Below are positions 45,560 to 56,395 of a stretch of DNA of 64,000 nucleotides, piece by piece. Numbering within the stretch: position 1 is the first letter of the stretch; each line of letters begins with the position of its first letter. The position numbers and the translations under genes are program-made. Source of the DNA: Phocaeicola abscessus CCUG 55929. Lineage in GTDB: Bacteria > Bacteroidota > Bacteroidia > Bacteroidales > Bacteroidaceae. The notes below the pieces were generated by a model, which worked only from the letters and a program-made list of their open reading frames with translations, had not been told where the DNA came from and ran no database searches. The stretch is from contig NZ_HE997184.1 of the NCBI RefSeq assembly GCF_000312445.1, positions 195,346 through 259,345 on the forward strand. Direction: 5' to 3'.

Positions 45560-47389
45560 TTACCACCCTGGATTCTGTTTCAAATTACTATTCAATTGGA
45601 TAACTACTTCTGGAATAGGATACAAATATTGTCGAATAGGCCAACTTCTTCCCGAATAATTATATTTCATCAAATAACCACCATTTACTTCCACAACATT
45701 TAGTACATTATTTTTATTCGTTCCGACATATACGCCTATTACTGAATAATTAGGATCATCAATATTATCTGTATTGTAGAAATATGCATCATCAACACCG
45801 TCACCATTCATATCTAATGGAGTATTCAACGTAGGGATAAATACTCCTTCCCATGGGTCATTAACCCATAGATCACAACAATTCCATCGTTTCAAGTCAT
45901 TCAGCCGAAATCCTTCCAAACACAATTCTATTTCCCTCTCACGACGAATTTCCAAAATGGTAGGATCAGTTATGCCTGGATAGTAAGAAGCTATATACGG
46001 TTCCATTGCTGTTGGCTTAGTAGTTAATGTACCAGTTTCATCCGTCCCTCCCGTAATACCGGCACGTGCCCGTAGAGCTCCAATAGTTATAGCCCAATCA
46101 TTATCAGAGAAACTTCCTAATTCGGCTTTTGCCTCTGCATAATTTAATAAAACTTCAGCATATCGCATAATAGGGATGTCATTATCATTAGTTGCAGCAT
46201 CGTCATAAGCTACATCATCCATAACATACTTTGTAAATTGATATCCGGTTAAAGAATGTCCTGTAAAGTTTGCTGAAGTTCTCTCATATACTCCAGACGC
46301 ATTTTTACGAGTATAATCAGCTCCACGAATTGTCTGATTTAAACGCGTGTCACGTCCTGTCGTTTCCTCTACAAAAGACTTATAAGTCCCATCTAATTTC
46401 TTTTCATTATATGGGGATCCATCAATATTCAAATAAGTTTTTGCGAATTTACGACTCATACATAAATGAGGGCCGAATGTTGAAGAATTATACCACCAGT
46501 TTTGTTCTCCCAACCCTAATTCTTTGTCCGTCTCAATTGCCATCATAACTTCTGTTGTAATAGTTTTATTAGAAATAAATAATGCACGATAAGCACCGCG
46601 TCCATTTTCATAATCACCTATAGTATAAAGTTTATATGGACCTTTATCCATTACTTCTTTAGCTGCATCAGCAGCTAATTGATACAATTTTTCAATTGTA
46701 TATTCAGTACAGCCTGTACGGGCAACGTCCAATTCATCATTAGCATGATATTTCCTCCATGCCGCTTCAAATAAACAGACCCTCGACTTAAATGCGATTG
46801 CCGTCCATTTATTTACAGTAGTGGAATTATAGGTAGTACTATATTGAGTAATATTATTGTACGCATAATCTAAATCTTCAATAATATAACGAATTATCAC
46901 ATCACGCGTATTTTGAGAATTATACAAATCCGGATCATCTGAATCATTAAATACTTTATCTATCCAAGGTACAGGTCCGTAGGTAACTAACTTGTCAAAA
47001 TAGAAACGTGCACGAAATAATCGTGCTATACCAGTATAATTATTACGTATACTTTCACTTAACGATTTATCGATGTTATTTCCTAAAAAGAAATTAATGT
47101 TTCTCAACTCCGTCCATGACCAACTTGTTGAAGTATTTACAGTATACGCACCTACTTCCATGCCTCCCAACGTGTTTTTAACTCCATAGTCTATAGTAGA
47201 ATTTCTCTTAAATGCGCTACTTCTTCCTGGCAAAACATTATAAAAAGAATAAGCATATGTTTCCAAACCTTTCTCTGAACTAAACACCATTGAAACAGAA
47301 GCTGAAGACTGAGGATCTTCATCAAAATCACAACTTGTTAACAGCGATCCAAATACGAATAATGTACCTAAAAAATATATATTTTTCAT
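45560..47389 (-). CDS. SusD/RagB-type outer-membrane lipoprotein (first pair of the locus)
   Basis: A 609-residue lipoprotein with lipobox LLTSC (Cys20) followed by DFDEDPQSSASV. The TPR core has IARLFRARFYFDKLVTYGPVPW, and the C-terminal RagB domain has EIRREREIELCLEGFRLNDLKRW and the usual ending LNSNLKQNPGW. It works with the SusC encoded 19 bp upstream. Confidence 0.93.
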   Translation of the reverse strand: MKNIYFLGTLFVFGSLLTSCDFDEDPQSSASVSMVFSSEKGLETYAYSFYNVLPGRSSAFKRNSTIDYGVKNTLGGMEVGAYTVNTSTSWSWTELRNINFFLGNNIDKSLSESIRNNYTGIARLFRARFYFDKLVTYGPVPWIDKVFNDSDDPDLYNSQNTRDVIIRYIIEDLDYAYNNITQYSTTYNSTTVNKWTAIAFKSRVCLFEAAWRKYHANDELDVARTGCTEYTIEKLYQLAADAAKEVMDKGPYKLYTIGDYENGRGAYRALFISNKTITTEVMMAIETDKELGLGEQNWWYNSSTFGPHLCMSRKFAKTYLNIDGSPYNEKKLDGTYKSFVEETTGRDTRLNQTIRGADYTRKNASGVYERTSANFTGHSLTGYQFTKYVMDDVAYDDAATNDNDIPIMRYAEVLLNYAEAKAELGSFSDNDWAITIGALRARAGITGGTDETGTLTTKPTAMEPYIASYYPGITDPTILEIRREREIELCLEGFRLNDLKRWNCCDLWVNDPWEGVFIPTLNTPLDMNGDGVDDAYFYNTDNIDDPNYSVIGVYVGTNKNNVLNVVEVNGGYLMKYNYSGRSWPIRQYLYPIPEVVIQLNSNLKQNPGW

Positions 47390-47408
47390 ATCTTAAAGCT
47401 CTTATTAA

Positions 47409-50400
47409 TTAAAACGTCATATTTAAACCTAAACTTATCGACTTCATCATAGGATAATTATAACCATCACCCGAACCACTGTTCAAATCGATATCAGAAG
47501 GGCCTATATTTGACACATTTATATCTTTAGTATATTTATAAAGAGGTGACCACGTAAATAAATTTTCACAAGAGATATAAATCCCAATATTACTTAAGCG
47601 TATTTTTTTCATCCATGAAGTTGGCAAATTATAACCGATTTGAAGATTTTTTAAACGTAAATAGGATACATCCATCAAATAACGAGTATTTGCATTATAA
47701 TGCCCATTAAAGAACGGAGAATAATATCCCGTATAACGAGGCAAAAATGCATTAGGTTTGTCTTCCGTCCAATAGTTATTTAGATGCCAACTTGGCATTT
47801 GATTGTAAGGACGATTATATTGTCCCCAAAAGATTGATGCTTCATTTGATGGATACCAATCTTGCTTACCTACACCTTGAAAAAAAGCACTAAACCAAAT
47901 ATTATTCCAATCAGCAGAGAACATAAAGCTATAGATATAGCGAGGCTCCTCATTTCCAATAATGATTCGGTCACCAGAATCATCTACGGTATTCTGTCCT
48001 CTATCTATATAGCCATTCCCATTTAAATCCTCGAACTTTATATCACCAGGATATAATTTATAGGTTTTCGAAGTAGACATTAAAGGATTATAATATTTCT
48101 GCCCCGCCGCTTGCGCTTTCATTTCCGCAGCATCTATGCTACTTTGATCCTGCCATAAGCCATTAGATACAAATCCCCACAATTCTCCAATCCGCATACC
48201 TTCATAGTAGTTACCATATAGAGACTGGTTAGCATGTGTATTTAAAGATTTATTTATATTATTATATTTATCAATTTTCGAATAATAATCAGCCAATGTC
48301 CCTTTGATACTATAATTGAGTCGTTTCCCCGCCAACTCAAAATGATCGCGCCATTCCAACGATACTTCATAACCATAAGTTGACATATCTGCATAATTGC
48401 CTCTAGGCGAAGAAGCACCAAAAACATCTGGAACCGTTGGACCCGCTACTATCATATCCGTTGTTTTGCGAACATAATAATCTGCATTTAAAGTCAATCG
48501 ATTATCGAAAAAAACCAAATCAGTCCCAATATCGTATGTCGTTGCCGTTTCCCATGTTAAACCACTTGGTAAAGCCAGAGGAGACGACATATAACTTTGC
48601 CTTAATCCATTCAATATATAATCAGAAGTTGATACAGATAATACCTGTTTATATTGATAATTACCTAATCCTACAGCGTTACCCAATTCTCCCCAAGAAG
48701 CACGTAATTTTGCATTTGAAATATATTTAGGATCAATTTTAAACCAAGGTTCCTGAGAGATCCTCCACCCGATAGAGGCAGATGGAAAAAATGCCCAACG
48801 TTGATCATTCGGAAAACGTGAAGAAGCATCATAACGCCCATTAAATTCTAATAAATAACGTTCATCATATGCATAATTTAAGCGAAAGAATGCACCACCA
48901 AACTGATAAGCTGTCCAATTGGAAGTAATACTTTTATTATCAGTACCCATAGCTAAATTAATATTCTCAACACCGTCGGTTAACAAATTGTCATTCTTAG
49001 CATAAATACTTTTATAATTAGATTTCTCGTAATTCCAACCAGCCATTGCTTTAAAACTATGTCTTTCTTTAAATAACTCTTCGTATTCTGCATAAATATT
49101 TGTAGCCAAATAATTTTGACGACTAACGGTCTCTGATAAAGAAGAACGTGTCCCTGTTATATATTCTATAATACTATTACCATCATCATCTACAGATCTG
49201 GCATATGGAGAACGAACATTTTTGCGTGTTCTTTCAATAGATGTTCTTTTGTAGGTAAAATCGCCGTTAATACGCAATTTATCATTAAAAAAAATAGCGT
49301 TAAAAGAAGTTGTATTTTTCAATGCTATATTTTTTGTAGTGATACCACTTTTTCCATACAACAAATCACCGACTGTATAAACAGCAGAATAACTCAAAGT
49401 TCCATCAGGATTAAACATCGGTGAAGAAGGATGAGCCTCATCGGCAATGTTTCTCCATATAACACCAGAACCTTCAGAATAAGTAATAGGATTATAATAT
49501 TTATTATCTGATAACTCAAAATTATTATTTACCTTCAACCAAGATGTTAACTGATACCCACCTTTAAAGCGTAGATTGTAAGTTTTATACTTATCGGTTT
49601 GTTCTTTACTGTCAAATAACCCATTATAAGAAAAGAAACGACCAGATAAATAATAATCGAATTTTCCGTCAGAACCTGAAATCGACAAATTTTGGCTTTG
49701 ACTAAAGACATGATCTTTATATAACAAATCATAGTAATCTGTTCCTTTGGGATAATAAATGTAACGACCCTTCGTCCCTATAGTACCATCTGAAATGATA
49801 GTACCGAAATCACCCGTATCATGACGGCGTTTATACTCTTCTAACCAAGCTACTGAAAATTGTTGAGTTTTATTGATACCTGAAGGATTTGAATGATTAT
49901 AATTATAATAAGCTTCATAAAAATGTTCAGCCCAAACATAACCATCAGCTACGATATCAGGAACATTCTGAGGAGACTGTAATGTATAATTTGAAGAATA
50001 GATTATTTTAGGTTTTCCTTCTTTCGCATTTTTCGTTGTGATCAAAACCACACCAAAAGGTGCACGTGCTCCGTATATTGCAGAAGCTGCTGCATCCTTT
50101 AAAACAGAAACACTCTCAATATCATTTGGGTTCAACAAAGAAGGATCACCCTCTACGCCATCAATTAGAACTAAAGCACTACCTCCATTAATAGATCCTG
50201 TACCGCGAACGTTAAAATCAGCAGTACGCCCAGGTTTACCATCTGATAATAATATATTTAAGTTAGGGACAACACCTTCTAACATTTGAGTAACATTAGA
50301 AGATGGGCGTCCTTCGAAAACATCACTTGTTACCTGATCTACCGATCCTGTCAAGTTCACCTTCTTTTGTGTCCCATACCCTACCACCACCACTTCGTCC

Positions 50401-51041
50401 AATGCTTCGCTATCTTCATTCAGGGCGATGATTGTCGACTTTCCGCCAACCACCTTAACCTCGTTGGTTTTATAACCAATATAAGATACGACTAACGTGG
50501 CAGTGATACTCTTAACATTCAAAGAGAAGTTTCCGTCCGTATCGGTGATGGTTCCGTTCGTAGTACCTTTTTCTAAGATATTAGCGCCGATGATCGGTTC
50601 TCCTTGACTGTCAACTACTTTACCAGAGATTTTATAGGTTTGTTCTATCTCGGTTACTTCTCTTACTATCGGAGAAAGCTCTTTCTTATAAATTACAATT
50701 TGACGATCATTGATTGCATAAGCCGTATCGGTTCCCTTGAAGAGCTCATCCAGAATTTTTTCTATCTGCTGATTCTTGACATGGATTTTCACTTTTCTGT
50801 TCAGATCAACCGTATTATCCATATAGAAAATAATATATTCGCTGTTTTGTTCTATCAAGTTAAAGACCTCTTTGACTGTCTGATCATAAGCTTTTATAGA
50901 CATAAGCGTTCCTTGTGAATAGATACTCGAAGCGAAACAAACACTCATTCCCATAAACCAGAACAATACGAATGACTTCATTTTTCGAAAGAATTGTTTT
51001 TCTTCAGCACTTTTAGCACTGAGTTTAGATTTAAAATTCAT
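47409..51041 (-). CDS. SusC/RagA-type TonB-dependent transducer with STN domain (first pair)
   Basis: About 1210 residues from the ATG at 51041, chosen because a signal region follows (MKSFVLFWFMGMSVCFASS); a longer frame to 51125 is less likely. An STN (secretin/TonB N-terminal) domain (VKEVFNLIEQNSEYIIFYMD and DELFKGTDTAYAINDRQIVI) is followed by a carboxypeptidase-D-like domain, plug entry EVVVVGYGTQKKVNL, plug and barrel ending SLGLNMTF. The STN domain is the part that contacts FecR anti-sigma factors, and sigma and fecR lie directly upstream. It is therefore probably both importer and sensor for the locus. Confidence 0.93.
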   Translation of the reverse strand: MNFKSKLSAKSAEEKQFFRKMKSFVLFWFMGMSVCFASSIYSQGTLMSIKAYDQTVKEVFNLIEQNSEYIIFYMDNTVDLNRKVKIHVKNQQIEKILDELFKGTDTAYAINDRQIVIYKKELSPIVREVTEIEQTYKISGKVVDSQGEPIIGANILEKGTTNGTITDTDGNFSLNVKSITATLVVSYIGYKTNEVKVVGGKSTIIALNEDSEALDEVVVVGYGTQKKVNLTGSVDQVTSDVFEGRPSSNVTQMLEGVVPNLNILLSDGKPGRTADFNVRGTGSINGGSALVLIDGVEGDPSLLNPNDIESVSVLKDAAASAIYGARAPFGVVLITTKNAKEGKPKIIYSSNYTLQSPQNVPDIVADGYVWAEHFYEAYYNYNHSNPSGINKTQQFSVAWLEEYKRRHDTGDFGTIISDGTIGTKGRYIYYPKGTDYYDLLYKDHVFSQSQNLSISGSDGKFDYYLSGRFFSYNGLFDSKEQTDKYKTYNLRFKGGYQLTSWLKVNNNFELSDNKYYNPITYSEGSGVIWRNIADEAHPSSPMFNPDGTLSYSAVYTVGDLLYGKSGITTKNIALKNTTSFNAIFFNDKLRINGDFTYKRTSIERTRKNVRSPYARSVDDDGNSIIEYITGTRSSLSETVSRQNYLATNIYAEYEELFKERHSFKAMAGWNYEKSNYKSIYAKNDNLLTDGVENINLAMGTDNKSITSNWTAYQFGGAFFRLNYAYDERYLLEFNGRYDASSRFPNDQRWAFFPSASIGWRISQEPWFKIDPKYISNAKLRASWGELGNAVGLGNYQYKQVLSVSTSDYILNGLRQSYMSSPLALPSGLTWETATTYDIGTDLVFFDNRLTLNADYYVRKTTDMIVAGPTVPDVFGASSPRGNYADMSTYGYEVSLEWRDHFELAGKRLNYSIKGTLADYYSKIDKYNNINKSLNTHANQSLYGNYYEGMRIGELWGFVSNGLWQDQSSIDAAEMKAQAAGQKYYNPLMSTSKTYKLYPGDIKFEDLNGNGYIDRGQNTVDDSGDRIIIGNEEPRYIYSFMFSADWNNIWFSAFFQGVGKQDWYPSNEASIFWGQYNRPYNQMPSWHLNNYWTEDKPNAFLPRYTGYYSPFFNGHYNANTRYLMDVSYLRLKNLQIGYNLPTSWMKKIRLSNIGIYISCENLFTWSPLYKYTKDINVSNIGPSDIDLNSGSGDGYNYPMMKSISLGLNMTF

Positions 51042-51159
51042 ACATTTGTAAAAATTGTAGGTTAATAATTGGGTTAACTTATAATTCATCGAGCCGAAGG
51101 ATAGTACCAGTACCTTTCGGCTCATTTTTCAATCCACACTTACTCCATAGGCTACTTCC

Positions 51160-52377
51160 TCACTTTTTATAGATTCGACTTACAATTAGTTTTTCTCCCT
51201 TCTCGTTTACCTGAATAGGTGCAGCCTTCTGCAGATATCCGAGCACGTCGTCGATTTGAGTTTTCAAATCCAATTTACCGCTACAGGTCATCCTACCCAC
51301 CTGCTCATCACATTCAATTTGCACGTCATAATACCTACTCAATCGTTTAAACACTTGCGATAGTGGTTCCTTTTCAAAAATATAATAACCTTTCTTCCAC
51401 GCTATATAATTATTGATATCGACAGTCCTGACCTTTGCTTTTCCATCCGCCGTATTCAATGCGAATTGCTGACTCGGTTTCAGTTCTGTCGAAATACCTT
51501 TAGCACTAATTTCTACCTTCCCTTCTACCAAGGTAACTTGTAAATTGGCATCATTTTTATAAGCAGAAACGTTAAAGGTGGTGCCATGGACCAATACGTC
51601 CAATAATCGTGTTTTGACGACGAAAGGAATCGACGAATCATGGGCTACCTTCAAGTAAGCCTCTCCTTCGATAAATATTTCCCGTCTCTTTCGATTGAAA
51701 TGAGTCGGATAAATCACCTTCGATCCGGAATTCACCCAAATCATCGTGCCATCCGAAAAGATAATGGAAGAACGTTTTCCGTACGGAACAATGAGTTGAC
51801 TCAATGAGGACGGTGCGTACGCCGCCGCACTTTCTTTCATGCTGTTTACCGCTTTGGAGTTTACTGTCACCTCACCGTCCGAAGTATATTCCACCCGGCT
51901 CTCCTTCTCCTGAATACAAACCTTTTTACCTTCGCCCAATACCAATTGTACATCATTCGAAGCATTTGTCACGTTCTCTATCGATTCCATAACCGCCAAG
52001 TAGTTCGGTTCCAATACACTGACGGATTTATACTTCCACAATCCCCAGACACATACAACCAGGACGGCTACAGCCACCCATCTAAAGTTATGAACAATTT
52101 TTTTTCGCGATAAGTACCATTCATTTTTATGTCGAATACGTCGCCACAATTCTTGTTCATCCCTTTCGGTAAACTCAGGAGTATGCAAATCCCGACGTAA
52201 ATACATAATGAAGGTACGCGCCTTAACGATCTCTTCGCTTAACGACAGATCATTTTCCTTCATGGTCACCCAATAGGCGTCACTCTCACTCGTCGGCGAT
52301 AGACACCACCGCACGAAATTATCATCGTTTAAAAGCTCTTCCGCTTTATATCCCTTATGATCTTTTTCTGAAAGCAT
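51160..52377 (-). CDS. FecR-type anti-sigma factor
   Basis: A 405-residue inner-membrane protein. The cytoplasmic N-terminal part (about 1-95) binds sigma. There is one transmembrane segment (RWVAVAVLVVCVWGLWKY, about 100-118). The periplasmic FecR domain has VPYGKRSSIIFSDGTMIWVNSGS and FIEGEAYLKV. The C-terminal DUF4974 domain has YYIFEKEPLSQVFKRLSRYY, ending KLIVSRIYKK. It transmits ligand occupancy of the STN-bearing SusC to the ECF sigma factor encoded 82 bp upstream. Confidence 0.93.
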   Translation of the reverse strand: MLSEKDHKGYKAEELLNDDNFVRWCLSPTSESDAYWVTMKENDLSLSEEIVKARTFIMYLRRDLHTPEFTERDEQELWRRIRHKNEWYLSRKKIVHNFRWVAVAVLVVCVWGLWKYKSVSVLEPNYLAVMESIENVTNASNDVQLVLGEGKKVCIQEKESRVEYTSDGEVTVNSKAVNSMKESAAAYAPSSLSQLIVPYGKRSSIIFSDGTMIWVNSGSKVIYPTHFNRKRREIFIEGEAYLKVAHDSSIPFVVKTRLLDVLVHGTTFNVSAYKNDANLQVTLVEGKVEISAKGISTELKPSQQFALNTADGKAKVRTVDINNYIAWKKGYYIFEKEPLSQVFKRLSRYYDVQIECDEQVGRMTCSGKLDLKTQIDDVLGYLQKAAPIQVNEKGEKLIVSRIYKK

Positions 52378-52459
52378 AATTTCTCTTATTCAATTATAAG
52401 AGTCATTCGTTTCGAAAATATACTCATTGAATGGAATTTATTTCCAATAATTTCAACTT

Positions 52460-53029
52460 TCAGCAAAGAAAGAGTACGAAAAGAATAGAAAGACTGCTTC
52501 GCCGTTCGCGAAGTTTTCTCAACGAGCGTTGTATCAGATTCTGGGCCGACTGATAATTCATCTTCATGATAGAACAGATATCCTCCATACTCATTTCCTG
52601 AATAAAGCGGAAATAGATGATTTCTTTCTGGCGAGGTGTCAGTAAAGTCAATAATTGAGCGACTTCTTCTTTTTCCCGACGATATTTCTCATCCGCGATA
52701 AACTGTTCTTCCGTGGAAAGGGCTAACAGAAAAGGCATGTCTTCCGTCAAATCCTCTACCATTGATTTTCGTCGTATCGCTTTGACAAGATTATGCTTCA
52801 AAGCAGAAAACAGATAAACCTTTACATTTTGCAGTCGATCGACGCGAGTTCGATTTCGGAACAAATCAGTGAATAAAGACTGGATGCAATCTTTTACCGA
52901 CTCTTTATCCGTACAAAGGCAAGTACCGTATTGAAAGAGTCTTTTTACATAAGTGGAATATATCCAACCAAAAGCATCATCATCGCCGGATATAAATGCC
53001 TTCCACTTCTTCTGACTCTCATCCTCCAT
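52460..53029 (-). CDS. ECF RNA polymerase sigma factor of the utilisation locus
   Basis: A 189-residue sigma factor. Region 2 has DDDAFGWIYSTYVKRLFQYG and KDCIQSLFTDLFRNR. Region 4 has LTPRQKEIIYFRFIQEMSMEDICSIMKMNYQSAQNLIQRSLRKLRE. It is followed by fecR, susC (with STN), susD and the phosphatase-family gene in one direction, the standard sigma/FecR trans-envelope arrangement. It presumably activates the SusC/D genes below it. No target promoter motif could be identified. Confidence 0.93.
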   Translation of the reverse strand: MEDESQKKWKAFISGDDDAFGWIYSTYVKRLFQYGTCLCTDKESVKDCIQSLFTDLFRNRTRVDRLQNVKVYLFSALKHNLVKAIRRKSMVEDLTEDMPFLLALSTEEQFIADEKYRREKEEVAQLLTLLTPRQKEIIYFRFIQEMSMEDICSIMKMNYQSAQNLIQRSLRKLRERRSSLSILFVLFLC

Positions 53030-53407
53030 GCCTATTTTGAGAAAATATTAGTTTCTTTATGATTCACAAAACTAACATCTTATTTCTCGATTTCAAAACA
53101 TCGGCTTCAACATTTTTATTTCTTCAATCACTTTGGAAGAATTGAAATTTACACCGATCCGTATGGCAGATACGATACTAAAAAGCAAATAACGGAAGAT
53201 AAAAGATGGATAAACCTGTCCCAGATATACCCCACTCATCATTTTTCAGATGTTTTCAAAGAAATGACATGCAGCAATTCTCTCCTTACTTTGCGTAGCG
53301 AATAAAAAATATCTGAAGAAATTTTACGGAAGTAAAAAGAAAATGCTACCTTTGCTTGTCAAGCAGAAATACTGCGATTCTTCATGCATAATTTTGAAAA
53401 ACAAGAA
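53030..53407. other. Divergent intergenic region between sigma gene and dehydrogenase
   Basis: About 375 AT-rich bases. On the plus strand TACCTTTG (53347-53354) fits TAnnTTTG and lies 53 bases before the chosen start of the dehydrogenase. No coding remnant or strong structure was noticed. Confidence 0.45.
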
Positions 53408-54601
53408 ATGGGCAAAGTATTAATTATCGGTGCCGGTGGCGTAGCGACCGTCGCTGCACACAAGGTGAATCAGAACCCCGACGTTTTTACCGACATTATG
53501 ATTGCCAGCCGTACTAAAGCAAAATGTGATGCCATTGTAAAAGCGATCGGAAATCCCGCCATTAAAACGGCACAGGTAGATGCGGACCACGTCGACGAAT
53601 TAGCGAAGCTCTTGAACAGTTATAAACCTGAAATAGTCATCAACTTAGCCTTGCCCTATCAAGACCTGACCATCATGGAAGCGTGTCTCAAATGCGGCGT
53701 GAATTATGAGGATACGGCCAACTATGAGCCGAAGGATGTCGCTCACTTCGAATACAGCTGGCAATGGGCTTACAAGAAACGTTTCGAAGAAGCAGGATTG
53801 ACCGCCATTCTGGGATGCGGTTTTGACCCTGGAGTGAGCGGAGTGTATACAGCGTATGCAGCCAAACATTATTTCGACGAGATACACTATTTGGATATCG
53901 TCGATTGCAATGCGGGCGACCATCACCAAGCCTTCGCCACGAACTTCAACCCGGAAATCAATATCCGTGAAATTACTCAAAAAGGGCAATATTATGAAGA
54001 CGGCAAATGGATCGAGACAGCCCCCTTGGAAATCCACAGACCACTCACCTATCCGAATATCGGTCCTCGGGAAAGTTACTTACTGCATCACGAAGAACTC
54101 GAATCGTTGGTAAAGCATTATCCAACCATCAAACGAGCACGATTCTGGATGACTTTCGGCGAGGAATACCTCACTCACTTACGTGTAATTCAACATATAG
54201 GCATGGCCAGTATCGAACCGATTCGATACAATGGCATGGATATCGTTCCCCTGCAATTCTTAAAGGCCGTGCTGCCCAATCCGCAGGATTTAGGAAAGAA
54301 CTACGAAGGCGAAACATCCATCGGTTGCCGGATCCGCGGTTTGAAGAACGGCGAAGAACATACTTATTATATCTACAACAATTGCAGTCATCAGGCCGCC
54401 TACAAGGAGACAGGCATGCAGGCGGTCAGCTATACCACCGGCGTACCAGCCATGATCGGCGCAATGCTATGCTTACAAGGCCTGTGGAAAAAACCGGGCG
54501 TATGGAACGTAGAAGATTTCGACCCGGATCCATTCATGGAACAACTGAACCGGCAGGGGTTGCCCTGGCAGGAAGTATTCGATGGCAATTTGGAATTATA
54601 A
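53408..54601 (+). CDS. Saccharopine dehydrogenase-like protein, probable carboxynorspermidine dehydrogenase
   Basis: A 397-residue protein starting [20 protein letters not shown], the Rossmann motif. An in-frame ATG at 53384 would add MHNFEKQE but breaks the usual start. [33 protein letters not shown] and [16 protein letters not shown] are signatures of the group that includes carboxynorspermidine/carboxyspermidine dehydrogenase, an alternative spermidine route found in Bacteroidetes. Lysine-pathway saccharopine dehydrogenase is the other option and is less likely. It is followed after 29 bp by recA. Confidence 0.82.
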   Translation: MGKVLIIGAGGVATVAAHKVNQNPDVFTDIMIASRTKAKCDAIVKAIGNPAIKTAQVDADHVDELAKLLNSYKPEIVINLALPYQDLTIMEACLKCGVNYEDTANYEPKDVAHFEYSWQWAYKKRFEEAGLTAILGCGFDPGVSGVYTAYAAKHYFDEIHYLDIVDCNAGDHHQAFATNFNPEINIREITQKGQYYEDGKWIETAPLEIHRPLTYPNIGPRESYLLHHEELESLVKHYPTIKRARFWMTFGEEYLTHLRVIQHIGMASIEPIRYNGMDIVPLQFLKAVLPNPQDLGKNYEGETSIGCRIRGLKNGEEHTYYIYNNCSHQAAYKETGMQAVSYTTGVPAMIGAMLCLQGLWKKPGVWNVEDFDPDPFMEQLNRQGLPWQEVFDGNLEL

Positions 54602-54630
54602 CTGACTATTCAACTATTAAAATTTCAATC

Positions 54631-55659
54631 ATGGTAAAAGAAAAGACAGAAACAGAAAAGAAATCCGATAACTCGGAAAAATTAAAAGCGTTGCAAGCCG
54701 CTATGGATAAGATCGAGAAGAACTACGGAAAAGGCTCGATCATGAAATTGGGTGACAATAATGTGGAACAGGTCGACGTGATCCCTACCGGTTCCATCTC
54801 GTTGAATGCAGCATTAGGCGTAGGCGGTTATCCGAAAGGACGAATCATTGAAATCTACGGTCCCGAATCGTCGGGCAAGACAACCTTGGCCATTCATGCC
54901 ATTGCCGAAGCGCAGAAAAAGGGTGGTATCGCCGCCTTTATCGATGCCGAACATGCATTCGACCGCTTTTACGCCGCCAAATTGGGTGTCGACGTCGATA
55001 ATATATGGATCTCCCAACCGGATAACGGTGAGCAGGCCTTGGAGATAGCCGAACAGTTGATCCGTTCGTCAGCCATCGATATCATCGTGATCGATTCAGT
55101 GGCGGCATTGACTCCAAAAGCGGAGATCGAAGGTGACATGGGCGAAAATAAGGTCGGACTGCAAGCTCGTCTAATGTCACAAGCTTTACGCAAGCTCACT
55201 TCGTCCATCAGCAAGACCAATACGACCTGCATCTTCATCAACCAGCTACGTGAGAAGATAGGCATCATGTTTGGCAACCCAGAAACCACTACCGGCGGCA
55301 ACGCCCTGAAATTTTATGCGTCGGTACGCTTGGATATTCGTCGTATCGGACAATTGAAAGACGGCGACGAAGTGATTGGAAACCAAGTACGCGTAAAGGT
55401 GGTGAAGAACAAAGTTGCCCCACCGTTTCGCAAAGCGGAATTCGATATCATGTTTGGCGAAGGCATATCCAAATCAGGAGAGATCATTGACTTGGGAGCG
55501 GAACTGGGCATTATCAAGAAGAGCGGCTCGTGGTTCAGTTATCAGGACACGAAGCTCGCGCAGGGACGCGATGCAGCCAAACAAGTAATACAAGATAATC
55601 CAGAACTGGCAGAAGAATTGGAGACTCAACTATTCGCCGCGCTGAAGGATAAAGAATGA
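54631..55659 (+). CDS. recA: Recombinase RecA
   Basis: A 342-residue recombinase and LexA co-protease starting [12 protein letters not shown]. Walker A is GPESSGKTT, Walker B is [21 protein letters not shown], loop L1 is in that segment, and loop L2 is in [21 protein letters not shown]. The C-terminal domain is short. The chosen ATG is the first one consistent with the family; an upstream frame extension overlaps the dehydrogenase gene. A strong terminator follows. No LexA-type box was identified upstream. Confidence 0.98.
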   Translation: MVKEKTETEKKSDNSEKLKALQAAMDKIEKNYGKGSIMKLGDNNVEQVDVIPTGSISLNAALGVGGYPKGRIIEIYGPESSGKTTLAIHAIAEAQKKGGIAAFIDAEHAFDRFYAAKLGVDVDNIWISQPDNGEQALEIAEQLIRSSAIDIIVIDSVAALTPKAEIEGDMGENKVGLQARLMSQALRKLTSSISKTNTTCIFINQLREKIGIMFGNPETTTGGNALKFYASVRLDIRRIGQLKDGDEVIGNQVRVKVVKNKVAPPFRKAEFDIMFGEGISKSGEIIDLGAELGIIKKSGSWFSYQDTKLAQGRDAAKQVIQDNPELAEELETQLFAALKDKE

Positions 55660-55660
55660 A

Positions 55661-55712
55661 AAATGAAAGAGGAAAGCGGTCCTCTCGGATCGCTTTCCTC
55701 TTTCATTTAACC
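55661..55712 (+). terminator. Strong terminator after recA
   Basis: An 18-bp perfect stem (55661-55678 with 55691-55708) and a 12-base loop. The lower stem is A/T-rich, so TTTCATTT forms the 3' tail on the plus strand. It begins one base after the recA stop codon and can act in both directions. Confidence 0.88.
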
Positions 55713-55885
55713 AATGTTATTATCCTACACTTAACCACCCTATTATATTACATTTTTATCCACATCCAGTATACAACCTATTGATTAAGCATCTCCCTTG
55801 TTTCATCTTTGCATACAAAAATAGGCTTAAACGATCCTCCTAAAAAATAAAATCGACGAACGGGCATTTTCTGTCGACCAATTCC

Positions 55886-55893
55886 TATTTTTG
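55886..55893 (+). promoter_or_regulatory. -7 box (TATTTTTG) for rlmH
   Basis: TATTTTTG followed by C fits TAnnTTTG and lies 28 bases before the rlmH ATG. Confidence 0.5.
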
Positions 55894-55921
55894 CACCGAG
55901 AACGAAATAATTCATACGCAA

Positions 55922-56395
55922 ATGAAATTTACATTACTCGTCGTCGGACGCACGCTACAAAAACATTTCCTGAGGGGAGTCTCCGACTATACGGAACGCA
56001 TCAAGCACTACATTCCCTTCGAAACGGAAATCATCCCCGAACCCAAAAGCGCGAAACACCTCCACGAAGATCAACAGAAGGAAAAAGAAGGGAATTCGAT
56101 CCTGAAAGTCCTACGACAGGGAGACGTTCCCATCCTATTAGATGAACGCGGAAAAGAATTTCGTTCCGTCGAATTCGCCGCATGGATCAACCGACAAATG
56201 CAGACTACCAACAAACGGTTGGTATTCATCGTCGGAGGCCCTTACGGCTTTTCGGAAAAAGTATATGCTGCGGCACAGGAAAAAATCGCCTTATCGAAAA
56301 TGACCTTCTCACACCAGATGACCCGCTTGATCTTCATAGAGCAACTGTACCGGGCGATGACCATTCTAAAAGGCGAACCTTATCATCATGAATGA
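55922..56395 (+). CDS. rlmH: 23S rRNA (pseudouridine1915-N3)-methyltransferase
   Basis: A 157-residue SPOUT-class enzyme that methylates pseudouridine 1915 in helix 69 of 23S rRNA. The SPOUT knot motifs are FIVGGPYGFSEKVYAAAQEK and KMTFSHQMTRLIFIEQLYRA, both at the C-terminus as usual. The length is standard for RlmH. It follows recA by 260 bp with its own promoter-like box. Confidence 0.95.
   Translation: MKFTLLVVGRTLQKHFLRGVSDYTERIKHYIPFETEIIPEPKSAKHLHEDQQKEKEGNSILKVLRQGDVPILLDERGKEFRSVEFAAWINRQMQTTNKRLVFIVGGPYGFSEKVYAAAQEKIALSKMTFSHQMTRLIFIEQLYRAMTILKGEPYHHE

Noticed and set aside
54007-54630. Extended start for recA reaching into the dehydrogenase gene
   Set aside because: The upstream codons are out of frame with the dehydrogenase and unlike RecA; the ATG at 54631 gives the standard N-terminus.
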